DNA of 11,145 nt from Bacillota bacterium. GTDB taxonomy: Bacteria; Bacillota; Clostridia; Tissierellales; Sedimentibacteraceae. This document shows positions 6,274 through 11,145 of this stretch, piece after piece (positions within the stretch are counted from its first letter, which is position 1; each line of letters begins with the position of its first letter). Where the stretch lies: positions 1-11,145 of the forward strand of contig JARBUP010000122.1 of NCBI GenBank assembly GCA_029239575.1. Direction: 5' to 3'. The position numbers were made by a program, and so were the translations under genes. Below the pieces are notes generated by a model. It was not told where the DNA came from and ran no database searches. It saw only the letters and a list, made by a program, of their open reading frames with translations.

Positions 6274-6315
6274 CGAAAGGGACGGCATCCTAATTCACTA
6301 AAGCTATACCACATC

Positions 6316-6352
6316 AAAAAATATGACAAGGGGACACCCGTCCCCTTGTCAT
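6316..6352 (-). terminator. Terminator of the DUF2156 gene: 13-bp GC-rich hairpin
   Basis: ATGACAAGGGGAC (6323-6335) and GTCCCCTTGTCAT (6340-6352) form a perfect 13-bp stem with an ACCC loop. On the minus strand it is followed by ATTTTTTG, so it can terminate the 6372-7253 gene. On the plus strand there is no T tract, so any effect on the ZIP transcript would be weak. The GACAAGGGGAC palindrome is unusually GC-rich for this window and may be a dispersed palindromic unit. Confidence 0.75.
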
Positions 6353-6371
6353 CCTAATAATCATCTTTTAT

Positions 6372-7253
6372 TTATAAAATTTTAACTAAATATTTTTTTA
6401 CCATTTTTACTGGATGGTATGATTGTTTAGCTTTTCTTAAACCATCATTGCCCGTATCTTCCTGTCTGTTTACAAACTCAGTATCTGAGAAACTTTCCAT
6501 TAAAAATTTACAGTTTATAAATGAATAAATACCTTTATATTCAAGTTCTCCTCGTTCAGCATGAATTATGCATAATTTATCATTAACTCTTTCACCTACT
6601 GCAAAACCTGCAAGGTTTCCTTCTACATAAACTGCTATAGTTTGAAGATTTAAAAACTGAATTTCTCTAAAAATATCTTTAATTGCTTCAATTTCCATTA
6701 ACATTTCTTTATCGACTGTTACTGCTACTTCTTCATGCCATTTATGAAGCAAGTTTAAACAATCACATATTGTTTTTTCATCATTTATAGATTTTATTTC
6801 ATAATCATATGTTTTTACAAATGTATTGTAGTGATTTTTTTTCCCGTGATATTTCTTACCTTTTAATTGAATTAAATCCTGAGTATTATAAACATATTCA
6901 AAATCATCTACATCTTCTTTAATTTCAAGTTTATAACCGGCTTCTTTTAAATCAGATATAAAATGCTCATCAACATCTCCAAAAAAATAATCCCTATCAG
7001 TGTAATTAGAATTTCTTTCTTTTAATTTATCTATTATTTCGATTAAATTTTCATTTTTGTATCCTAAAGGCTGAGCGTAAAATGTACCTTTATTTTCTTC
7101 ACTTTTTTCTATGATGAGTGTATCATCAATTACTGCAAATTTTACATTATTTAATTTTCTCCACATATATAATGATGAAAATAAGTATTCATATGATTCC
7201 TGGTTGCTTTTTTCTAAATAGCTGTTAATAATACTTTTATCATCCAAAGTCAA
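6372..7253 (-). CDS. DUF2156 protein (phosphatidylglycerol lysyltransferase C-terminal-like, GNAT fold)
   Basis: The 293-residue soluble protein resembles the DUF2156/LPG_synthase_C family. That domain is the aminoacyl-tRNA-dependent transferase part of MprF; stand-alone members have no assigned reaction. Recognised stretches are LIQLKGKKYHGKKNHYNTF in the middle (near 125-145), a central segment with the GNAT-like IAVYVEGNLAGFAVGERV, and the C-terminal NRQEDTGNDGLRKAKQSYHPVKMVKKY. There are no membrane segments, so this is not a full MprF. The start is odd. The first standard codon in frame is TTG at 7253 without a good Shine-Dalgarno, while the well-placed AGGAG is followed by an ATG at 7273 in another frame. 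The reading frame is open upstream and reads Ile-Ile-Phe-Lys-Cys before Leu-Thr-Leu-Asp-Asp, which looks like the family's usual N-terminus. The true start may be ATT at 7265/7268. Confidence 0.8.
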   Translation of the reverse strand: MTLDDKSIINSYLEKSNQESYEYLFSSLYMWRKLNNVKFAVIDDTLIIEKSEENKGTFYAQPLGYKNENLIEIIDKLKERNSNYTDRDYFFGDVDEHFISDLKEAGYKLEIKEDVDDFEYVYNTQDLIQLKGKKYHGKKNHYNTFVKTYDYEIKSINDEKTICDCLNLLHKWHEEVAVTVDKEMLMEIEAIKDIFREIQFLNLQTIAVYVEGNLAGFAVGERVNDKLCIIHAERGELEYKGIYSFINCKFLMESFSDTEFVNRQEDTGNDGLRKAKQSYHPVKMVKKYLVKIL

Positions 7254-7329
7254 ACATTTAAAAATAATATCATCTCCTAAATTTCTTAATTAAGTATTTA
7301 AATAATCTTACATTAATAGTATAGTAATA

Positions 7330-7358
7330 ATTATATAATACGAAAATAAAATTTTCAA
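7330..7358 (-). promoter_or_regulatory. Promoter of the DUF2156 gene
   Basis: TTGAAA (7358-7353), 17-bp spacer, TATAAT (7335-7330); predicted start near 7323, about 50 nt before the AGGAG site. Divergent from the ccdA promoter, 26 bp apart. Confidence 0.75.
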
Positions 7359-7383
7359 TACTAAATTTATTTTTTAAAGCTAC

Positions 7384-7412
7384 TTGACATTTTAAAGTTA
7401 CAATGTTATATT
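7384..7412 (+). promoter_or_regulatory. Promoter of the ccdA-hxlR-trxB-trxA operon
   Basis: TTGACA (7384-7389), 17-bp spacer, TATATT (7407-7412). Predicted start near 7419, only about 13 nt before the GTG start of ccdA. Inside the spacer lies a weak dyad, ACATT (7387-7391) and AATGT (7402-7406), a conceivable site for the HxlR regulator encoded by the second gene; that link is inference. Confidence 0.85.
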
Positions 7413-7431
7413 TTAAAAAAGAGGTGATTGT

Positions 7432-8151
7432 GTGGCAATAACTGATAGTTTAAGTTTTTTATTAGTTTTTTCAGAAGGCTTTTTATCATTTTTTTCACCC
7501 TGTGTTTTACCTTTAATTCCTGTTTATATAAGTTATTTAGCAGGTAATGGTCAAAAAATTGATAATGATGGCACCGTTGTTTATGATAGAAAAATTATAT
7601 TAATAAATACTTTATTTTTTATTACAGGAATAGCAAGCACTTTTTTTATACTTGGTTTTTCTTTTTCTGCTTTAGGTGTTTTTTTAAATAGCAACAAAGT
7701 ATTATTTAGTCGAATAGGTGGTATAATAATTATTATACTCGGATTAAATCAACTAAATGTGCTAAATTTTAAATTTTTACAAATAGAAAAAAAAATAAAT
7801 TTTGAAATAAATAGAAATAAAATGAATCCTATAACTGCGTTTATTATGGGATTTACATTTAGCTTTGCATGGACTCCTTGTATTGGTCCTGCATTATCTT
7901 CAGTACTTATATTAGCATCAAACGCAAATAGTTCTTTCACAGGAAATTTACTTGTATTAGTTTATTCAGTTGGTTTTATTCTTCCTTTTATTGCATTAGG
8001 ATTGTTCACTACACAGGTTTTAAATTTTTTTAAAACTAACAAAAATTTAGTTAAATATACAATTAAAATTGGTGGATTAATTTTAATAATAATTGGATTA
8101 ATGACATTCACTGGAACATTTACTAACTTAAGCAGGTATTTATCTTATTAA
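7432..8151 (+). CDS. ccdA: CcdA-type thiol-disulfide electron carrier of the membrane
   Basis: CcdA moves reducing equivalents from cytoplasmic thioredoxin across the membrane to extracytoplasmic thiol proteins; it is the minimal form of the DsbD transmembrane domain. The 239-residue protein has about six membrane helices. Both conserved cysteines are present in their motifs: FSPCVLPLIPVY (Cys24, helix 1) and TPCIGPALSS (Cys150, helix 4), the pair that forms the intramembrane disulfide. It starts with GTG, five bases after GAGGTG, and is the first gene of an operon ending with thioredoxin, its expected electron donor. No extracytoplasmic thioredoxin-like partner is encoded in the window. Confidence 0.92.
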   Translation: MAITDSLSFLLVFSEGFLSFFSPCVLPLIPVYISYLAGNGQKIDNDGTVVYDRKIILINTLFFITGIASTFFILGFSFSALGVFLNSNKVLFSRIGGIIIIILGLNQLNVLNFKFLQIEKKINFEINRNKMNPITAFIMGFTFSFAWTPCIGPALSSVLILASNANSSFTGNLLVLVYSVGFILPFIALGLFTTQVLNFFKTNKNLVKYTIKIGGLILIIIGLMTFTGTFTNLSRYLSY

Positions 8152-8179
8152 GAATTAAATGTAGCCATAGGGAGTTGCG

Positions 8180-8629
8180 ATGAAAAATCAATATAATTTA
8201 CCTTGTAATATAGCACAAACATTAAACATAATAGGTGATAAATGGTCCCTCTTAATATTACACCAAATATTTAGCGGTAATGAAACTTATAAAGAAATAT
8301 TGGATGCCCTTGAAACAATTCCGACAAATTTATTGTCCGAAAGACTTAAAAATTTAGAAAGCGATGAGCTTATTAACAGGGATATATACCAGTGTCATCC
8401 TCCAAGATATAAATATACATTAACAGAAAAAGGCTCTGATTTAGAAGATGTTTTTATAAGTTTAGCTTTGTGGGGTGAAAGGCATTTAAATAAATGTTAT
8501 AAAAAATTGGTTCATGATAAATGTGATAATTTAATTGAACATAAATATTATTGTCCTATTTGCAATAAGTATTTAAATAAAGATGAGTTAAAAGTTATGG
8601 ATTCGAAGAATAATATTAGCGAGGTGTAA
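8180..8629 (+). CDS. HxlR-family winged-helix regulator with N-terminal Cys and C-terminal CxxC tail
   Basis: HxlR (MarR-like) proteins are dimeric DNA-binding winged helices; several, such as HypR and YodB, sense oxidants or electrophiles through the N-terminal cysteine. Here the signature LPCNIAQTLNIIGDKWSLLIL (7-27) holds Cys9, followed by the helix-turn-helix region NLLSERLKNLESDELINRDIY and the wing PPRYKYTLTEKG. HxlR proteins are usually about 110-120 residues; this one is 149. The extra C-terminal tail contains YYCPICNKYL (Cys125, Cys128), a zinc-ribbon-like or redox-active pair. It starts with ATG after GGGAG, 28 nt past ccdA, and its end contains the trxB ribosome binding site. Context suggests thiol-redox control of its own operon. 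Confidence 0.88.
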   Translation: MKNQYNLPCNIAQTLNIIGDKWSLLILHQIFSGNETYKEILDALETIPTNLLSERLKNLESDELINRDIYQCHPPRYKYTLTEKGSDLEDVFISLALWGERHLNKCYKKLVHDKCDNLIEHKYYCPICNKYLNKDELKVMDSKNNISEV

Positions 8630-8630
8630 T

Positions 8631-9482
8631 GTGAATCAAAGAGTAGATGTAATTATTATAGGTGCAGGCCCAGCTGGACTTTCTGCAGCTGTAAATGTTT
8701 TAGTAAGGGGCAAAACTCTAAGAATATTTTCAAACAGTGAAAATTATCTTTCTAAAGCTGAAAGAATAGATAATCATCTGGGTTTTTACAACAAAAGTGG
8801 TAAAGAAATGATGGATGATTTTTTAAATCATGCTAAATCTATGAATGTTGAAGTTGAAAACAAAAAAGTAGTAAATATTTTGCCATTTGATGATTACTTC
8901 ATGGTAAATGCAAATGGTGATATTATAGAATGTAATAAAATTATTCTTGCAATGGGTATGTCAAAAGTAAAAGAAATTCCTGGAGAAGCAAAACTCTTAG
9001 GTATGGGAGTTAGTTATTGTGCAACTTGTGATGGAATGCTTTACAGAAATAAAACTGCAGTTGTTTGGGATCAATCACATGAAGCTGTAAAAGAAGCAAA
9101 TTTCCTTCAAGGAATAGGCGTAAAAGTTATTTTTGTATCTAAAAAGCCGCGTTCAAATGAACTAGAAAATACTATTGAATATGTTCATGGAACAATCAAA
9201 GAAGTAATAGGAAACACAAAAGTGGAAAGCATAATAGTAGGAGATAAAACAATTGATTGTGAAGCTGTATTTATGCTAAGAGAAGTTGTTGCTCCAACTG
9301 CTTTAATAGATGGTTTAAAACTTGAAAATGGTTTTATAGAAGTAGACCGTAATATGCAAACTAATATAGAAGGTGTTTATGCCGCAGGTGATATAACTGG
9401 CAAGCCACTTCAAATATCAAAAGCAGTAAGCGAAGGTTTAATAGCTGCACAACATGCAGCAAATAAAATAGATGAAAAATAA
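8631..9482 (+). CDS. trxB: Thioredoxin reductase-like flavoprotein lacking NADPH motifs (FFTR-like)
   Basis: The 283-residue protein has the thioredoxin reductase layout: FAD-binding IIGAGPAG (9-16), redox-active CATCDG (Cys130, Cys133) and the C-terminal FAD motif EGVYAAGDITG followed by LQISKAVSEG. The NADPH-binding part is degenerate. Where NADPH enzymes carry GGGNSAxEEA, this one has VVWDQSHEAVKEA (from 144), and the HRRxxxRA arginine motif is replaced by VSKKPRSNE. It is also about 25 residues shorter than standard TrxB. This pattern matches the ferredoxin-dependent flavin thioredoxin reductases known from clostridia such as C. acetobutylicum, which take electrons from ferredoxin instead of NADPH. 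The electron donor here is inferred. GTG start, four bases after the GAGGTG embedded in the end of hxlR; trxA follows 13 nt later. Confidence 0.88.
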   Translation: MNQRVDVIIIGAGPAGLSAAVNVLVRGKTLRIFSNSENYLSKAERIDNHLGFYNKSGKEMMDDFLNHAKSMNVEVENKKVVNILPFDDYFMVNANGDIIECNKIILAMGMSKVKEIPGEAKLLGMGVSYCATCDGMLYRNKTAVVWDQSHEAVKEANFLQGIGVKVIFVSKKPRSNELENTIEYVHGTIKEVIGNTKVESIIVGDKTIDCEAVFMLREVVAPTALIDGLKLENGFIEVDRNMQTNIEGVYAAGDITGKPLQISKAVSEGLIAAQHAANKIDEK

Positions 9483-9495
9483 GGAGAAAAACAAA

Positions 9496-9825
9496 ATGTC
9501 AGAAAAAATAATATACGTAAAAAATACTCAAGAGTTCGATGAACTATTATCAAAAGAAAAATTATTATTAGTAGATTTTTGGGCAACATGGTGTGGACCA
9601 TGCCGTATGCTTGCTCCAGTTATAGATCAAATAGCTGATCAATACGAAGGAAAAATAACAGTTGCAAAAGTTGATACTGATGAAAATCAAGAACTTGCAA
9701 TTCGTTATGGAATACAAACAATACCTACAGTTATAATATTTAAAGAAGGTCAAAATGTAGCAAAAGAAATAGGCGTTAAACCTTTAAAATCTTTTGCAAG
9801 CTTAATAGAATCTCATATAGCTTAA
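9496..9825 (+). CDS. trxA: Thioredoxin
   Basis: A classical thioredoxin of 109 residues that reduces disulfides in cytoplasmic proteins. The active site VDFWATWCGPCRMLAPV has Cys33 and Cys36; the buried Asp in VDFW and the cis-proline loop QTIPTVIIF are intact. The upstream ATG at 9472 lies inside trxB without a Shine-Dalgarno, while AAGGAG (9481-9486) sits nine bases before the ATG at 9496, which gives the standard thioredoxin N-terminus. It is the last gene of the operon, the substrate of the reductase encoded just before it and the probable electron donor for CcdA. Confidence 0.97.
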   Translation: MSEKIIYVKNTQEFDELLSKEKLLLVDFWATWCGPCRMLAPVIDQIADQYEGKITVAKVDTDENQELAIRYGIQTIPTVIIFKEGQNVAKEIGVKPLKSFASLIESHIA

Positions 9826-9830
9826 AATAA

Positions 9831-9868
9831 AAAATTGTCTGGTTAATAGCCAGACAATTTTTATTTTA
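9831..9868. terminator. Bidirectional terminator between trxA and the GNAT gene
   Basis: AAAATTGTCTGG (9831-9842) and CCAGACAATTTT (9850-9861) form a 12-bp stem with a 7-nt loop. A T-rich tract follows on the plus strand and an A-rich tract precedes it, so it can end both convergent transcripts. Confidence 0.93.
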
Positions 9869-10411
9869 ATTATTTTCCCACTCGTTTTTTAAAAAACCAT
9901 ATAAATATAAATCAAATCTTTTTCCATCTCTTAAAACAAATTCTCTATAAGTACCTTCTTTTACAAAACCTGCTTTTTCATACATATTTATAGCAGTCTG
10001 ATTAAATTGAAGTACATTTAACTGAATTCTATGAAAATCAAGTTTTTCAAAGCCGTATTTTAATAATAAATTTATAGCTTCTTTACCAAAGCCCTGACCT
10101 CTTAAGTTTTTATCCCCTATTCCTATAAAAAGAGTGGAAACCTTATTGTCTTTAACTATATCATCAAAACCTGCAATACCGATAATCTTGTTATTTTCTT
10201 TTAATTTTATAGAAAACACCTTGGAACTTTCATTTGTTTCATAATATTTAAATGTTTTATCAACTTCTTCCTTGCTTTGTGGAACAGGTAAAACATAATC
10301 ATAATACTTTAAAAATTCCACATCAGAAAACCATGGGTAAAAATTCTCTATATCCATATCTTTAATTTGAGAAAAATAAAGGCGTTCTGAACTCATTATA
10401 CTATTATCCAT
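9866..10411 (-). CDS. GNAT-family N-acetyltransferase (RimJ/RimL-like)
   Basis: A 181-residue cytoplasmic acetyl-CoA-dependent transferase of the Acetyltransf_3 (RimJ/RimL-like) type. The acetyl-CoA pyrophosphate-binding motif A is LRGQGFGKEAINLLLKYGF (R104-G105-Q106-G107-F108-G109). It is followed by the HRIQLNVLQFNQTAINMYEKAGFVKEG strand-helix typical of this group. The substrate cannot be predicted: family members acetylate ribosomal proteins, polyamines or antibiotics. ATG at 10411 with AGAGGT four bases upstream. It stands alone, convergent to trxA, and its stop codon lies at the edge of the shared terminator. Confidence 0.92.
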   Translation of the reverse strand: MDNSIMSSERLYFSQIKDMDIENFYPWFSDVEFLKYYDYVLPVPQSKEEVDKTFKYYETNESSKVFSIKLKENNKIIGIAGFDDIVKDNKVSTLFIGIGDKNLRGQGFGKEAINLLLKYGFEKLDFHRIQLNVLQFNQTAINMYEKAGFVKEGTYREFVLRDGKRFDLYLYGFLKNEWENN

Positions 10412-10444
10412 ATATACCTCTTTAAAATTTTATTTAATAAATTA

Positions 10445-10473
10445 ATCATACTATTTTTTCTAAAATCTTTCAA
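10445..10473 (-). promoter_or_regulatory. Probable promoter of the GNAT gene
   Basis: TTGAAA (10473-10468), 17-bp spacer, TATGAT (10450-10445), about 34 bp before the ATG. Moderate match in an AT-rich background. Confidence 0.55.
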
Positions 10474-10731
10474 TATATTGCTTTTATTTTCATTATTGAA
10501 TTTAATAATTTTCAATTTTTATTAGCTTCATAACCTACTTGTTCACTTTTAATAATCTACCTATTAACTCATAATTATAGCTTTATTTTTATACTTTTAA
10601 TGTTCACTAATCTACTAAGTAATTATAAAATTCCTATATATTTTCACCAATAGTTAGCTTATTATAAATTTATTGTTTTTACCATTTTTTAAAATTACTA
10701 AGTTAAAAATGTTACATAAAATTATTTTGAA
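10474..10731. other. AT-rich intergenic stretch without recognisable genes
   Basis: Between the GNAT promoter and the tRNA terminator the sequence is strongly AT-rich with frequent stops in all frames. The only pattern seen is a degenerate direct repeat of GTTCACT followed by AATCTAC (near 10541-10560 and 10602-10614). A frame on the plus strand from 10673 runs into the tRNA-Lys antisense and is not credible. Confidence 0.6.
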
Positions 10732-10766
10732 TATAATAAAAGACAAGAAACATATTTCTTGTCTTT
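10732..10766 (-). terminator. Terminator downstream of tRNA-Lys
   Basis: AAAGACAAGAAA (10739-10750) and TTTCTTGTCTTT (10755-10766) form a 12-bp stem with a CATA loop, followed on the minus strand by TTTATTATA. It ends the tRNA transcript about 38 nt past tRNA-Lys. Confidence 0.85.
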
Positions 10767-10803
10767 ATATAGTACTCATTTTCAGCAGCTCTAATTTTTT
10801 TGA

Positions 10804-10876
10804 TGATCCATCCGCGACTCGAACGCGGGACACCCTGATTAAAAGTCAGGTGCTCTGCCAGCTGAGCTAATGGATC
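10804..10876 (-). tRNA. tRNA-Lys (anticodon UUU)
   Basis: Cloverleaf of 73 nt: acceptor GATCCAT/ATGGATC with discriminator A, D arm GCTCAGCTGGCAGAGC, anticodon stem CCTGA/TCAGG with loop CTTTTAA giving anticodon TTT, and a T arm with GTTCGAGTC. The 3' CCA is not encoded, so it must be added after transcription, unlike the neighbouring tRNA-fMet. Confidence 0.97.
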
Positions 10877-10901
10877 ATAATGTAATTTAATATTGCTTTT
10901 A

Positions 10902-10977
10902 TGGTAGCGGGAGCTGGACTCGAACCAACGGCCTCCGGGTTATGAGCCCGACGAGCTTCCATCTGCTCTATCCCGCG
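10902..10977 (-). tRNA. Initiator tRNA-fMet (anticodon CAU)
   Basis: Cloverleaf of 76 nt including encoded CCA. The anticodon stem has the three consecutive G-C pairs (CGGGCTCATAACCCG) that mark initiator tRNA, and acceptor position 1 is an unpaired C. The partner base at position 72 reads U here instead of the A in E. coli and B. subtilis, still a mismatch, so the initiator identity is retained. The T arm is normal. It lies 44 nt after the rRNA terminator and 25 nt before tRNA-Lys. Confidence 0.97.
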
Positions 10978-10990
10978 ATAATATTTTTTT

Positions 10991-11018
10991 TTAATATGTA
11001 ATTATTGAAATTTTTCAA
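10991..11018 (-). promoter_or_regulatory. Weak candidate promoter for the fMet-Lys tRNA pair
   Basis: TTGAAA (11018-11013), 16-bp spacer and TATTAA (10996-10991), 13 bases before the mature tRNA-fMet 5' end. The hexamers are poor and the background is AT-rich; read-through of the upstream terminator is an alternative. Confidence 0.3.
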
Positions 11019-11050
11019 ATAAAAATACAGTTGATATCAACTGTATTTTT
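11015..11050 (-). terminator. Terminator after 5S rRNA
   Basis: AAAAATACAGTTGAT (11021-11035) and its exact complement (11036-11050) make a perfect 30-nt palindrome, able to fold as a strong hairpin with a T-rich tract on the minus strand, 7 nt past the 5S 3' end. It separates the rRNA from the tRNA pair. Confidence 0.85.
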
Positions 11051-11056
11051 TATTAA

Positions 11057-11145
<89 letters not shown>

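Noticed and set aside
9472..9495. ATG at 9472 as the trxA start
   Set aside because: It lies inside trxB, adds a Lys-rich octapeptide that thioredoxins lack, and has no Shine-Dalgarno; AAGGAG points to 9496.
10541..10614. Direct repeat GTTCACT/AATCTAC in the AT-rich gap as a functional element
   Set aside because: Only two imperfect copies with different spacing in low-complexity sequence; this can arise by chance.
10673..10870. Plus-strand 65-codon frame
   Set aside because: It is AT-biased, lacks a ribosome binding site, and its second half is the antisense of tRNA-Lys and the tRNA terminator.

Overview
The window is AT-rich, low-GC DNA from a Gram-positive anaerobe, most likely a member of the Clostridia or Tissierellia. 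Supporting signs are strong purine-rich ribosome binding sites (GAGGTG, AGGAGG), consensus TTGACA-N17-TATAAT promoters, a short-form HisG with a HisZ partner, a thioredoxin reductase that lacks NADPH motifs, and a 5S-tRNA cluster in Firmicute style. No species can be assigned from the sequence alone.

Region 1 (1-5253, minus strand) is a histidine biosynthesis operon in the order hisZ-hisG-hisD-hisC-hisB-hisH, with hisH leaving the left edge. The genes are tightly packed, with TAATG overlaps at two junctions. hisD is split by a perfect 77-bp tandem duplication that shifts the frame. Upstream of hisZ lies the most striking feature of the window. A consensus promoter is followed by a 22-codon leader peptide, MENKLININIQLHHHHSKRVCK, with its own ribosome binding site and four consecutive His codons. 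Mutually exclusive RNA hairpins follow, and then an intrinsic terminator. This is a complete ribosome-mediated histidine attenuator of the enteric type, in a lineage where T-box control of histidine genes is the better known mode. A 160-nt cluster of three stem-loops, possibly a dispersed repeat, lies between the attenuator and hisZ.

Region 2 (5371-7358) holds a ZIP-family metal transporter on the plus strand, whose promoter overlaps AT-rich dyads. A DUF2156 (LPG synthase C-terminal-like) protein follows on the minus strand. Its start is unusual: the well-placed ATG is out of frame with the body. A 13-bp GC-rich hairpin separates the two genes.

Region 3 (7384-9861, plus strand) is a thiol-redox operon: ccdA (membrane electron carrier), an HxlR-type regulator with a conserved N-terminal Cys and a CxxC tail, a thioredoxin reductase with CATC but degenerate NADPH motifs (resembling ferredoxin-dependent FFTR), and thioredoxin. 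Together they suggest electron flow from ferredoxin to thioredoxin to CcdA and outward across the membrane, under redox-sensing control.

Region 4 (9866-10473, minus strand) is a GNAT acetyltransferase that shares a bidirectional terminator with trxA. An AT-rich gap without recognisable genes follows. Region 5 (10739-11145, minus strand) is the end of an rRNA operon: partial 5S rRNA, a terminator, tRNA-fMet(CAU), tRNA-Lys(UUU) and a final terminator.
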